The notes: generated from the sequence alone by a model not told the origin. A stretch of 64,000 nucleotides of DNA from UBA710 sp051655145 (GCA_051655145.1 JBOFZK010000068.1:1-64000), one strand, 5' to 3'. Shown: positions 32,135-44,341, numbered from the stretch's first letter. Translations and numbers: made by a program.

Positions 32135-32956
32135 ATGAATCACCAAAAAGATAATAAAGAAGAAATAAAAAATTTTTTTTATGAGAAATTACCTAATTTA
32201 AAAAACAAAAAAATTATTTCAATTACAAAAATAGAGGCAGGATTTACAAACAATATTTTTAAACTTATTTTAGAAACAGGAGAAATTTTTAAAATAAGGA
32301 AAGCTATTTACAATAAATTTATAAATAGACAATTAGAAAAAACAATAGAATTTTCTTTGTATAAAAATATAATCTTTTTTTGAGATGAAAATGGAGATTA
32401 TATTAAAAAATGAATAGAAGGAGAAACACTTAAAAAAGGAAATGTTTGTTATGATTTTTGAAAAGATCTTTTTTCTCAAATTTCTAATATGCAAAAAATT
32501 GATATTAAACATTTAAATATTAAAAAATTAGAATATTTTGTAGAAGATCATAAAGTAGATTCAAGATTAAAAGAATCTTTTAAATATTATGAGCAAATAA
32601 TTGAAGAAGAAATAGATGAAGATCATTTAGTTTTAACTCATAACGATGTTTCTCAAAATAATATTGTAGTTTCCGATAATAAATTTTATTTAATAGATTT
32701 TGAATGAGCTACATTAAATCATAATTATTGAGATATTGGAAATATTATAAAAGATTTAGAAATCAATAAAAACGAAATAGAAGAAGAAATGTTTTTTAAT
32801 GATTTTGATAAAGAAAAATTATTTAAGATAGTTTTTTGTACTCATTTTTATACTTATTTTTGAACACATAAAGTTCCTAATACAAAAAGAATAGAAGAAT
32901 ATAGAGAAGAAGTTGTTAATAGAACTCTTTATTGATTAAATGTTATTAAAAAATAA
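32135..32956 (+). CDS. licA: Choline/ethanolamine kinase family protein (LicA-like)
   Basis: The protein has 273 residues with the aminoglycoside-phosphotransferase/choline-kinase fold. The catalytic loop is LTHNDVSQNNIVV, and the metal-binding segment is LIDFEWA; the following N-HNYWDIGN stretch is also typical. It would phosphorylate choline or a related small alcohol for lipid head groups. It ends 1 base before the stop of the convergent plsY gene. The gene symbol is by resemblance; the substrate is unproven. Confidence 0.82.
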
Positions 32957-32957
32957 T

Positions 32958-33638
32958 TTATTTTTTAAAACTTAATTTATTTTCTTTCTTTTGAATTATT
33001 TTAACGATATTTTTTCTATGAGCAATAATTACTAAAATTGATGATATTAAAATAGATAAAAATGATAATCATGAATAATTAGGCATTTGAATCATAGAGT
33101 CCATAAAATTTCATAATGGACACATGAATGCTAATGGCGAAATTAAAGTTGGGGCAACTATTGAACCTAAAGAAACATATTTACTTGAAATTACAATAAT
33201 TAAAAAGATACAAGTTCCTATCATTGTAATAAAAATAGAAATAGAACAAATAAGTCCTAATAGAGTTGCAGCTCCTTTACCACCTTTAAATTTATAATAA
33301 ACTGGTCATATATGCCCTATAATTACAAAAATTGTTGCTACTTGAGGTAATATCTGAGGAATTCCATTTGCTGGAGTTTGAAAAAAAGGAATATATTTTT
33401 GAAATGCGCCTAACATAAAAGCAAATCAAAAAGCTTTTGATACATCTAAAAAGAAAATGAAAGCTCCAAATTTAACTCCATATGTTCTCATTGCATTTGT
33501 TGCTCCAGGATTACCTGAACCTAATTCTCTTATATTTTGTTTATTTTTTGAATGACTAGTAATTAATAAAGCAAAATTAATAGAACCGATTAAATATCCT
33601 AAAATACCAAACACCAATGTTGTTCAAATTCAATTCAT
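32958..33638 (-). CDS. plsY: Acyl-phosphate glycerol-3-phosphate acyltransferase
   Basis: The product is a 226-residue membrane protein. It carries the three PlsY motifs: GYLIGSINFALLI near the start, GSGNPGATNAMRTYG, and FKGGKGAATLLG. It transfers acyl groups from acyl-phosphate to glycerol 3-phosphate, the first step of phospholipid synthesis. Its ATG overlaps the galU stop as TAATG, so the two are coupled. Confidence 0.96.
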
Positions 33639-34543
33639 TATTTATACTTTTTAAATATCTCCTCTTTTAAATATTTTTCTATTTCATTTTTTGTTTCAGG
33701 GTTATCAAGAGCATATGTAATATTAGCTTTTATAAACCCTTCCATTGATCCTAAATCAAAACGATTTCCAGAAAAATTATATGCATAAATTTTTTCTTCT
33801 TTAAGGTATTTATCAAATACAGAAACTAAATCAATTTCTTTTTTATCATTTTTATCAAAATTTTCTACAGCTTCTTCAAGATATTTTACAATTGAATAAT
33901 TAAAAATATATCTACCTAGAATAGCTTTATTTGATGGTGATTTATTTTGAGCTGGTTTTTCTATAGCTCCTGATATTTCAAAAAATTTGTTTTTAACTTC
34001 AGATTCTATTTTCGGAATAATCATTCCATAAAGATGGGTTTTATTATCTTCTACTTCTTGAACACCAATAACTGAAGAATTAGAAATATTATAAAATTCC
34101 ATTAATTGTTGAATAGCTGGTTGTTCCGATTTAACTAAATCATCACCTAAAACAACAGCAAATGGTTCATCTTTAAAAAATCTTGCTCCTGTTAATATCG
34201 CATGACCCAATCCTAATTGTTCATATTGATAAACTACTCTAATAATTGGATGTCTATTAGTTTTAATAAGGTCTGTTAACAATGTTTTCTTTTCTTTAAA
34301 TTCTAATTCTTTTTCAAGTTCTATATTTGGTTCAAAATATCTCATTATTTCTTGTTTTCTTGTTGAAATAACTAAAATTATCTCTTCTATCCCTGAATCT
34401 AAACCTTCATCAACCAAATAATCAATAGAGGGACGATTTAAAATTGGCAATAATTCTTTAGGAATAACTTTTGTCATTGGTAAAAATCTTGTTCCTCATC
34501 CAGCGGCTGGAATTATCATTTTTTTTACTTGTTGTTTTTTCAT
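33638..34543 (-). CDS. galU: UTP-glucose-1-phosphate uridylyltransferase
   Basis: The protein has 301 residues. The true start is the ATG at 34543; a TGA-Trp in GWGTRFLP hides it in standard translation. Motifs are MIIPAAGWGTRFLP, KELLPILNRP and GLGHAILTGA, with VVLGDDLV at the metal site. It makes UDP-glucose for glycolipids, fitting the glycosyltransferases and plsY nearby. A TATAAT 5 bases before the ATG makes a leaderless transcript likely. Confidence 0.96.
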
Positions 34544-34548
34544 ACTTT

Positions 34549-34554
34549 ATTATA
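34549..34554 (-). promoter_or_regulatory. -10 hexamer for galU-plsY
   Basis: TATAAT on the minus strand ends 5 bases before the galU ATG, the shortest spacing in the window together with the MATE gene. Confidence 0.6.
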
Positions 34555-34671
34555 TTAATTTTAACAAAATTGCAAATATTTTAATATTTATAATTTTCCT
34601 ATGCTTATATTTTTTTATTTTAAAATTGTTTTTTTGAGGATTTCAAAAATTAATTTATTTAAATTTAAATG

Positions 34672-34677
34672 TATAAT
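34672..34677 (+). promoter_or_regulatory. -10 hexamer for leuS
   Basis: TATAAT overlaps the first in-frame ATG (34669), so transcripts should begin after that codon and translation should use the ATG at 34717. Confidence 0.5.
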
Positions 34678-34716
34678 TTAAAAAAATTAATTAAAAAGAA
34701 AAACAACGAATTTGAA

Positions 34717-36615
34717 ATGTATAACCATAAAGAAATAGAAAAAAAATGACAAAAATACTGATTTAAAAACAAAGTTTTTAAAACTGGTTCTGATAATTCA
34801 AAAGAAAATTTTTATGTTTTAGATATGTTTCCTTATCCTTCAGGTTCTGGATTACATGTAGGACACCCTGAAGGATATACAGCTACAGATATAATTGCAA
34901 GATATAAAAGATTAAATAATTTTAATGTTCTTCACCCAATTGGATGAGACGCTTTTGGTCTTCCAGCTGAACAATATGCTCTGCAAACTGGAAATAAACC
35001 TCAAAGTTTTACAAATAAAAACATTGAAATTTTTAGACAACAATTACAAAGTTTAGGTTTTTCATATGATTATGATAAAGAAATAAATACAACTGATCCA
35101 AAGTATTATAAATGAACACAATGAATATTTGCTCAAATGTATAAGCATAATCTTGCCGAAATAAGAGAGATTGATGTTAATTGATGTGAAGGTCTTGGAA
35201 CTGTTTTAGCTAATGAAGAAGTTTTAGTTGATGAAAATGGAAATAATGTTTCAGAAAGAGGATCATTTCCTGTAGTTAAAAAATCAATGAAGCAATGAGT
35301 TTTAAAAATAACTAATTACGCTGATAAATTGCTTGATGGACTTAATACTTTAGATTGACCTAATTCTTTAAAATCATTACAAAGAAATTGAATTGGTAAA
35401 AAAGTTGAAAATAATAAAACAACATATCAATTAAGAGATTGAATTTTTGCAAGACAAAGATATTGAGGAGAACCATTCCCAATTGCTTTTGATGAAGACA
35501 ATAATATTTTATTAATTGAAAATTTAGTTGAATTACCTGATTTAGAAATGATAACTCCTTCAGGTAATGGAGAATCACCATTAGCAAATGCTAAAGATTG
35601 ATTATATTTTGAACATGAAGGAAAAAAATATAGAAGAGAAACTAATACAATGCCTCAATGAGCTGGTTCTAGTTGATATTACTTAGGATATATTTTAAAA
35701 AATGAAGATGATACTTATTTAGATCTTGATTCTAAAAAAGCATATGAAGAATTTAAAAAATGATTGCCTGTTGATATTTATATAGGAGGACAAGAACATG
35801 CCGTTCTTCATCTTCTATATGCAAGATTTTGACATAAGTTTTTATATGATATTAAAGTTGTTCCTACAGAAGAACCATTTTTAAAATTAGTTAACCAAGG
35901 AATGATTTTGGGTGAAGATAATCAAAAAATGTCTAAATCAAAGGGTAATGTAATAAATCCTAATGAAATAGTAGAAAATTTTGGAGCAGATACTTTAAGA
36001 GTTTATGAAATGTTTATGGGTCCACTTACAGAAACTAAACCATGAAATGAAAGTAGTGTTGATGGAACAAGAAAATGATTAGAAAGAGTTTATAGACTTG
36101 TTAAAAAATATATCGACAAAGAATTATTATTTGATAATAAAGAAAATTTAGAATTAGAAAGTGAATACAATAAATTAGTAAAAAGCGCTACAGAGTGTAT
36201 TGAAGAATTGAAATTTAATGTCACTATTTCTAAGATGATGGTTTATATAAATTATTTATATAAATTGAATTCTCTTCCTAATAAAAAATATTTAGAATCA
36301 TTTTTAGTTATATTTTCAACATTTGCTCCTCATTTAGCAGAAGAGCTTTTATTCCAATTAGAAGGAAAAGAAATATTTAAACAAATATGACCAACATATT
36401 CAGATTCAAAAATAATTACAACTAAGAAAGTTCTTGCTATTCAAATTAATGGAAAAGTTAGAGGAACAATTGAGATTAATGATGATTGAAGCGAAGAAGA
36501 AATTATTGAAAATGCCAAAAAAAATAATAATGTTAATAAATATATTAAGGATAAAAAGATATTAAAAGCAATTGTTATTAAAGATAAAATATTAAGTTTT
36601 GTAATTGATAATTAG
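34717..36615 (+). CDS. leuS: Leucyl-tRNA synthetase lacking the CP1 editing domain
   Basis: The protein has 632 residues, against roughly 800-860 for bacterial LeuRS. HVGHPEGY (HIGH), RDWIFARQRYWGEP and KMSKSKGN (about 405-412) are intact, followed by the anticodon-binding and C-terminal domains. Between LQRNWIGKK and QLRDWIFARQ (about 222-240) only some nine residues remain where the 180-200-residue CP1 editing domain normally sits. The enzyme should charge tRNA-Leu but not clear mischarged products. M. mobile LeuRS is known to lack CP1, which is the best species clue here. The ATG at 34717 is preferred because a TATAAT overlaps the earlier ATG. Confidence 0.97.
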
Positions 36616-36646
36616 ATTTATTAAAATTGTGGTTTAATTTATATAT

Positions 36647-39400
36647 ATGGAGCTTGAACATAAAAGTGAATATTCTAGCGATAGTTTAATTCAAATAGAA
36701 GATAATAATTTAGATTTTTTAAATTTTATTAATGGAAGATTAGTTTCTAAAATGAGAGATGAATCAAGCTGTATTAATAAAAATAATATAATTAAGCTTT
36801 CTAATGCCTTTTATAAATATTTATTAATTAATAAAGCTGAAAATAAAAAAATTTTAATTGTTCCAGAAAATTATAAATCTAAGGTGTTTGCTTTTGATTT
36901 TTTTAATTATTTAAATTGTCATTTAGAGAATATTTTTATTTTAGGTATTGACATAAATCCTAGAATAGAAAATGTTTTTTCATATATTGATGAATCTTAT
37001 GAAAATGTAATATTTTTTTCTGTAAATGAAAAAGAAATGATAATAAAAATTTATGATGAAAAAGGATTAATTTTAAATAATAAAAATACTAAAATTTTAA
37101 ATAAAGAAATTGAAAAAAATATTAATTTTAAAACTGAAGAAAAAATTAATGATGATGTTAAACAAATTTTAAGAAATAAAGAAGTTGAAATTAATAATTT
37201 ATTATTAGAAAATAATAATTATTTTTCTTTTGAGAATATAAACTCAACATTAATTATTTTTAATGATGAAAATAAAAAAGAAGTTCTAAAAGAAGCATTA
37301 AATAATAATGGCAATTGTAAATTTAAAGATTATAAAAATTTAAAACTTAAAAACTTATCTACCGTTAAAGCGAGATTTGGATCTTTAATAAAAAAACATG
37401 AAATTATTTATCAGCAAGAAGTTTCAGGAGAACATTTTGAAATACAAGTTAAAGAAAATAATAAGTTTACTTTTTTTGATTATAATGATCTATCTATTAT
37501 GTATTTGTATTATTTAAATCAAAATGATTTATTACACAAAAATCAAGTTATAATAAAATCTAAAAATTCTAGTAAATTATTAAATAATATAGCTAAAAAA
37601 TTGAAAATAGAAATTATTGAATCTAATGATATTTTTGAAGAAATTAGAAATTGCAAAAAAGAAATATTATTTGCAACAAATGGAGATAACTATTTTTATC
37701 AAAATAGCAATAAAAACTTTGTATCTAATTCAATTAAAAATTTTTTGTTATTTTGCCATATTTCATCTTTTATTAAAAAACAAGGCAAAACAATAAAAGA
37801 TGTTTTTAATTCTTTATATGAAGAATTTTTTTATGAAAGAATACATATTGAAGAAGAAAATATTAAACAAAAAGTATTGAAAAATTTTTTTGATATTATG
37901 AAGACTAAGACTGAAATTACAGGAATTAAAATAACAAAGATAGAAGAAATAAAAATTTTTAAAAAATCGAGAACTTTAATTATTCATTTATTAGATGGAA
38001 CATTTTTATTTTTAAAATATAAATATGCTGAAGAAATTTTAGTTTCTTTTATATCTACTAAAATTAAAAATGAATCTTTAAATAAAGAACTTATTTTTGA
38101 ATGTATTTCAAAAGAGAAAAAAATATTTGATTCTTTTAAAGAATATAAAGAAGATTTAGATTTTAAAAAAATAGATAATAAAACGGTTTTAAAGTATGGG
38201 TTTTTATTTGCTCTTTTCGGTATTTTATTATATATAATTTTTAGTTTTGTTTATAGTAATATAAACAATATTGGTAGCAATATATCTAAAATATTTTTAG
38301 AAAATAAAAATTTTGCATATTTTTTCCCTTTGATATTAATAGCGAAATTCGGGACCTTATTTATTTGAGCTTTTATACCTTATAGGATAATGAGATATCA
38401 AGGATATAAAGTAAAATATTTTCATTTAGTAGTTAGTACGGTGATCGGTATTGTGATTTCTTTAATTACTCCCTTTGCAATAGGAGGAGAAATTGTTGTT
38501 TATTGATTCCTTAGACGGAAAGGTTATCCAAGAGCTCCACTAATTACTAATGTTTTACTTTTAGGTCTTATTCATCAACTTTTTGTTGTTATAACTTCAA
38601 TAATTTTTATTCCTTATGGATTTAATAAATTTTCAGTATTTTTATTTGCTGATAATAGTCAATCTATAATTTCAGTTATTATGATTTTTCTTGGATTATT
38701 TTTTAATCTTATTTCTGTGTTTTTCATGCTAGGAATTGCTCTAAGTTCAAGATTTAAAAATTTAATTTCAAAAGTATTTGTAAGTTTTTTAGAATGACAA
38801 CCCCTTATAGCTATTAAAGATACAAATAAATTAGGAGGAAATTTTAGATATGAAACAATGAAAATACACGAAGGAGTAAAAGCTGTTTTTAATAAATTTA
38901 CAAATTTCCTTGAAATATTCTTTTATAGATTAATCTTTTCATTTATTAGTGTTGAGGCAATTTTTGCTATTGTCGCTAATCTTAAAACTGATTTATTAAG
39001 TGATGGTATTTTTTACTGAGATTTTTTAGTAATATCTAAATTTATTGAATTAGCTAACTCGTTTTCTTTTTTACCTGGTGGCCTTGGAACTGGTGACTGA
39101 TTATCAAATGTGTTATATGATCCTTTATTCCTTAAAAACGCTACAGAAACATTTAATGTTTTAAATAGAATCTTCTTTACATTAATCCCGGCCATTATTT
39201 CAGGTGTTTTATTAGTAGTAGTATCTATTGGTGAGTGAAGAATTGATAAGTATAAAAAAATTCAAAATCTTTTAAATAATAATTTAATTAAAAAAACAAG
39301 ATTATTTACAAGATATTATAAAATTGTTTGAGTTATTTTTATTTTTATATTTGTAGTATTAATGTCTTTATACTATATGTTTGTATTTAATGTTTTTTAA
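36647..39400 (+). CDS. Fusion: degenerate phosphohexomutase domain plus flippase-like membrane domain
   Basis: The protein has 917 residues. Residues 1-510 are soluble and follow the phosphomannomutase/phosphoglucomutase order: FINGRLVSKMRDE near the start, a Rossmann-like part, and SSFIKKQGKTIKDVFNSLYE (about 374-393), a strong family match. The active sites are lost: the Ser loop is FFSVNEKE (about 119) and no DxDxD metal loop is seen. Residues 515-917 have about 8 membrane helices with TPFAIGGEIVVYW and SFLPGGLGTGDW, the signature of the UPF0104/MprF-flippase family. It starts 31 bases after leuS, with TTTAAT 8 bases upstream. It may flip or deliver glycolipid. The function is inferred. 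Confidence 0.75.
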
Positions 39401-40296
39401 TTAGAAAAAAAAGATTTTAATTGAAAGAAATAAATGATTCAAAAAATTCATCTAATATAAAATGGAAAAAAATTAAATCTAAACTTTCTGTTAATTTTTA
39501 TTTTAAAATTTTTATCATATTTTAATATTGCTTCTCTTAATGTTTTTTGGCATAAACGAAATGCAGCTATCTCTTGAGCATCTTCCTCAACTGCAGAAAA
39601 TATTGATGTTAATTCAGCATCTAATCTTTTTTGATCTCATGGTTGAGACATAGAATTTCCTTCTCTATTAAAAAAGTATAAACTTGTTACTTTTGTTGTA
39701 TATTTTAGGCCATTACTATTCATAATAATTTGAGAGAAAAAATTAGAATCTTGATAAGCCATTTTTTCTTTTATTTTTTTTGTTTTATAAAAAACTTCTT
39801 TTTTAAAAAAATAAATAATTGGAGCACATAAGGGAGTTAGCATTTGTGTTTTTTTAGTTAAATTTCTTTTTAATAAAAAGAAAAAAGGAATCATTCTTTT
39901 CTTTTCTTTTGTTCCATCCCATCTTTTAAATGATGAAATATATAAGTCTTTTTCTTCTCCTTTTTCACTCAAATTATTAATTATTTGAAAGGCATTTGGT
40001 TTAAACTTGTCATCAGAATCAAGAATAACAACAAAATCATTTTTTACTAATTTATTTTCTCTTACATAATTAAGAACAGATCCTCAATTTCCATTTTCTT
40101 TATTAAAAAATTCAATAAAATCATATTGGTCTGAATATTCTTTTGCTATTATCGATGTTCTATCACTTGAACCATCATTTACTATAATAAGTTGGATTTT
40201 ATCTTTTGGATAATTTTGATTAATTACTGATGATACAGCTACCTTAAGATAACTTTGTGAATTGTATGCTGGAATAATTATTGAAAATGATTTCAT
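39397..40296 (-). CDS. Family 2 glycosyltransferase
   Basis: The protein has 299 residues of GT-A fold: FSIIIPAYNSQSYL, IIVNDGSSDRT and the metal-binding VILDSDD. The C-terminal third is basic and hydrophobic (RFNFFPFYIRWIFW), probably binding the membrane face. The donor is likely UDP-glucose or UDP-galactose given galU nearby, but the acceptor is unknown. TATAAT stands 6 bases before the ATG. It overlaps the end of the flippase-type fusion gene by 4 bases and diverges from a second glycosyltransferase 46 bases away. Confidence 0.92.
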
Positions 40297-40302
40297 TTTT
40301 AT

Positions 40303-40308
40303 ATTATA
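40303..40308 (-). promoter_or_regulatory. -10 hexamer for minus-strand glycosyltransferase
   Basis: TATAAT on the minus strand ends 6 bases before the ATG at 40296. Confidence 0.6.
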
Positions 40309-40329
40309 ACTTAATCATTTTATTTGTGT

Positions 40330-40335
40330 TAAAAT
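40330..40335 (+). promoter_or_regulatory. -10 hexamer for plus-strand glycosyltransferase
   Basis: TAAAAT ends 7 bases before the ATG at 40343 and lies 21 bases from the divergent hexamer. Confidence 0.5.
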
Positions 40336-40342
40336 TATGTAA

Positions 40343-41269
40343 ATGAAAATCGAAGTTAGTATTTTAATTCCTTGTTATAATGCAGAAAAAACAATAAAAA
40401 AATGTATAGATTCGATTTTGAATCAAACATATCAAAATTTTAAAATAATAATTGTTAATGACGGATCAACAGATGATACTAAAACTATAATTTCAAAATA
40501 TAATGATGAAAGAATTATTTTAAAAAATCAAGAAAATTTTGGTTTATCAAAAACTAGAAATGTTCTGCTTGATTTAGTGGATACTCCATATTTCTTTTTT
40601 GTTGATAGTGATGATTATGTTGATGAAAATTTAATACAAAAAAATATAGATAAAATTAAAAATAATGATGCTCTAGATTTAATATTTTTTTATGCATATA
40701 ATGTTATTAATAATAAAAATAAAAAATGGTTTGTAATGAAGCCTAATATAAAAATATTAACTAAAGAAGAATATTTAAAATCGAATATAGTTTTTGCATG
40801 AAGTATTTTTTATAAAACTTCTTTTGTCAAAGAAAACAATCTTAAATTTAATGATAAATATAGTTTTTTTGAAGATGCAGGTGTTTTAAATTATTGATTT
40901 CTTTTAACCAAAAATATTGCAGTTATTAATGAGCGATTATATTATTATATTAATAACGGTAGTTCTTTATCTAGAGATAAAAAAATGTCATATGAAAAAG
41001 TAGATTTTGCATATAAACAAATAAGAGATTTATTAAATAAAATCGATGAATTAAGAGGAAATAAAAAATATGATGGTTATCTTAAAAATCAAATGTTATT
41101 TTATTTTTCTGTTTTACATTCTTATATATGATTTAGTTCTAAAATGACTAAAGAAGAAAAAAGAAATTTAAAAATTAAATTTAAGGAATTAACAAAAAGG
41201 GTTCCTGGTTTTCCTTCTAATTGATGAATGTTTTTTTATTACTTAGTAGCAAAAATTGTTAGATTTTAG
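40343..41269 (+). CDS. Family 2 glycosyltransferase
   Basis: The protein has 308 residues with VSILIPCYNAEKTI, IIVNDGSTDDT and FVDSDDYVDE, the GT2 donor and metal sites, plus FFEDAGV as the acceptor-side acidic motif. It resembles its divergent neighbour in the first 100 residues only, so the pair probably acts on different acceptors. It overlaps the ruvX stop region by 4 bases. The cellular product is likely a glycolipid or capsule sugar; this is inference. Confidence 0.92.
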
Positions 41270-41688
41270 TTCTTTGTTAAAAGAAAGTCACTTAAAATTA
41301 TTTGTGCTGCTAATGCATCTTTTTTTTCTTTCTTACTTTTTTTTGATAAATTAAGGTCAGTCATTATTGAATTTGCATTTTGAGAACTATATGTTTCTTT
41401 TTGTAAGATAATAGGTAAATTAATTTTACTTTCTAAAACCTCTTTAAACTTTAATACTTTTTTACTCATAATTGTTTCAAAATTTTGTTTTGAAATTGGA
41501 TATCCAATAACAATACAATCAATAGGTTTATGTTCTTCCATTATTTTTAAAATTTCATCAATAAGAAAAGTATCATCATTTGCTTCATGTCTAATTATTT
41601 TTAATGCTTGTGAAATAATTTTTAAAGGATCAGAAATAGCTATACCTGTTTTTTTTGTACCAAGATCTAAACAGATTATTCTTCCCAT
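41266..41688 (-). CDS. ruvX: Putative pre-16S rRNA nuclease / Holliday junction resolvase YqgF
   Basis: The protein has 140 residues of RNase H-like fold: CLDLGTKKTGIAISD with the first catalytic Asp, CIVIGYPIS, and KKDALAAQIIL with the last acidic residue. It is commonly encoded beside alaS, as here: its ATG overlaps the alaS stop as TAATG. It is proposed to trim the 16S rRNA 5' end. Confidence 0.93.
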   Translation of the reverse strand: MGRIICLDLGTKKTGIAISDPLKIISQALKIIRHEANDDTFLIDEILKIMEEHKPIDCIVIGYPISKQNFETIMSKKVLKFKEVLESKINLPIILQKETYSSQNANSIMTDLNLSKKSKKEKKDALAAQIILSDFLLTKN

Positions 41689-44318
41689 TATTTATTAAAT
41701 AATTCCTTAATATTTTTAATTGTAATATCTTCAATAATTTTTCCTTGTCAAGAAATTTCATTTCCTCCACCAGAAATTGAAAAACCTTTTTTTAATTTTT
41801 CAGCAAATTCTTTACAATTATCTTTTTTAGAAGTAATTATTATTGATTTGTTTTTAGAACATAAAAAAATTATAGAGTTGGGATTTGCTTCTCTTAAGTT
41901 AACTGATAAATTTTTTAGTTGTTCTTGTTCAATATTTGATAAAAAAATTAATGAATAAGAATTAATATTTATTATTTCATAATTAATTTCATTTACATTT
42001 ATATTTGTTTTTTCTTTTTGTTTTAAATTTACTTTTATTAATTTTGTAATTTCATCTATTTTTTGATTTAATTCAATATTTTTTTCTTCTAATGAATTAC
42101 TATATTTTATATTTTTAAATTTATCTGCATCTTTATTATTAAGTTCTTTTAATTTAATAACTAGTCTTTTCAGTGTGTCTTCATCTATATTATTTTGTTT
42201 TTCTCAATAGTTATTAACTTCTTCATAGGATGTTATAGCTCTAATTCTTCAAATATTTGTCCCTTTACTTTCAACGCTTACAATCTTATAATCTTCTATA
42301 TCTTTAGTATTATTAACGTGAGTTCCTCCACAAAGGTCAGTTGTTATTTTTCCAAATCTTACAACTCTTACTGAAGAAGAGTCTAAATATTCCTCTTCTT
42401 CTATAGTTAATATAGCTCCTATTTCTTTTGCATGATCTATATCAGTTACAATATATTCTCTTTCAACTTTAGAACTAATAGAATCTTTAACGAATTTTTC
42501 TATTTGCTTAATTTCATCTTTAGTTGGTCTTGCTTTAAGTGGAAAATCAAAAGTTAATCTATCAGGATTATTATCAGAACCTAATTGAATAATATCTGTA
42601 TTATAAATATTTCTAAGAGCGGCGAAAGTTAAATGAGTTGCTGAGTGGTTTCTCATTGATTTTATTCTTAGATTTTTATCTACTGAACAAAATATATTTT
42701 CTTTTGAATTAATTTCTCCATCGATTACATGAATATGGTTTGTATATTTATCTTTAAAAACATCAAGGACTTTTATTTTATTTTCTTTTTGTTGTATAAA
42801 TCCAGAATCTGCTTTTTGACCACCACTAGTTGCATAAAATGGTGTATCTTTTAAAATAAAATAAGAAATACCTTTATTTTTTTCTATCTTATTTTCATTG
42901 TCTAAAAGCATTTCGATTTTTGTATCACATTCAAGTTTTTCATATCCAATAAAATTATCTATTTTTTTAGGAATTAAAGATAAAGAGTTAATTGTTTTAG
43001 AAAATCCTATTTCATTTTTTAATGATTTTGAAACCTTTGAATGTTTTTCTTTTAATTTTTCTACTTCTTCATCATTAAGTTTTAAATTATATTCAATAAG
43101 AATATCTTTTGTCATATCGATTGGGAATCCATATGTTTCATATAGTTTAAAAGCTACATCTGGAGAAAAGAAATCTTTCGATTTTTGAATTTCGATTTCA
43201 AGAATTTTTTTTCCATTTTCAATTGTTTTAGAAAATTTAATTTCTTCATCAAAAATTATTTTTTGAACATTTTTAACATCTATTGGAAAAATTAAAGTAT
43301 CTTTAACTATAGGAACTAATTTATATAAAAAAGCGTCTTCATTTATTTCTAACTTTCTTCCATAGTAATACGCTCTTCTTATAAGTCTTCTTATAATATA
43401 ACCTCTTGAAAGATTAGAAGGTTTAACTCCATCTTGAATTGCATTAATAAATGCTCTTAAATGATCAGCTATAACTTTAAAATACATATTTATTTTTGTT
43501 TGTTCTTTATTTTTTTCAAAATAATTTTCTTTTTTATAAGAATATTGTGTCTGTTTTTCTATTGCATATATTATCGGAAGAAATAAATCAGTGTCAAAGT
43601 TAGTAGGACCATCTTGGATTATTGAAACTATTCTTTCTAATCCTGCTCCAGTATCTATATTTTTTTGTGATAATGGAACATATTCTCCATTACCTAAATT
43701 ATTAAATTCAGAAAATACAATATTTCAAATTTCTATAAATCGATCGTTTTCAATATCTTTTTCAATTAGTTCTTTTCCTTTTTTATCATACTTAATTCCT
43801 CTATCATAAAAAATTTCAGTACAAGGCCCACAAGGTCCTTCTCCAATATCTCAAAAGTTTAAGTCTTTGCTTCCTGCTATAATATTTGTTTCTTTATATC
43901 CTAAAGAAAGTCATTTTTCTTTAACAAAAGTATCTTTTTCATAATATGTTATAAAAAGTTTTTCTTTATCAAATTTAATTATTTTAGTTAAGAATTCATC
44001 AGCAAATTCAATAGCTTCATTTTTAAAATAATCACCAATAGAAAAATTCCCAAGCATTTCAAAAAAAGTATGGTGTCTTGAAGTTATACCAACGTTTTCA
44101 ACATCATTAGTTCTAAGTGATTTTTGACTATTTACAATTCTTTTTGATGGGGGATTTTTTTTACCTGAGAAATAGTCTTTTAAAGTTGCTACTCCAGAGT
44201 TTATTCAAAGCAATGAATCGTCTTTATATGGAACTAATGATTTTGATTCTAAAAAAAGATGTTTTTTAGAAACAAAGTAATCTATTCAAGCTTGTCTTAT
44301 TTCTTTTGATGTTTTCAT
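41688..44318 (-). CDS. alaS: Alanyl-tRNA synthetase
   Basis: The protein has 876 residues, a full-length AlaRS. The class II catalytic core includes SRHHTFFEMLGNFS and GEGPCGPCTEIFYD; the editing domain keeps NHSATHL and the CGGTHV metal site; and a C-terminal DHHA1-type segment has SISGGGNEISWQGK. Retention of editing here contrasts with LeuRS in the same window. TAAAAT 8 bases before the ATG implies a leaderless mRNA shared with ruvX. Confidence 0.97.
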
Positions 44319-44326
44319 ATTTAATT

Positions 44327-44341
44327 ATTTTAATGTAAAAT
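44327..44341. promoter_or_regulatory. Back-to-back -10 hexamers for alaS and the divergent lipoprotein
   Basis: TAAAAT for alaS (44327-44332, minus) and TAAAAT for the lipoprotein (44336-44341, plus) are 3 bases apart in a 30-bp divergent spacer. Each lies 7-8 bases from its start codon. Confidence 0.5.

Noticed and set aside
34669..34716. Earlier in-frame ATG for leuS
   Set aside because: A TATAAT overlaps it and the added residues have no counterpart in LeuRS; the ATG at 34717 gives the usual MYNHKEIEKKW start.
34544..34716. tRNA or small RNA gene in the galU-leuS spacer
   Set aside because: No T-arm sequence, cloverleaf or CCA-adjacent stem was found; only promoter-like AT sequence is visible.
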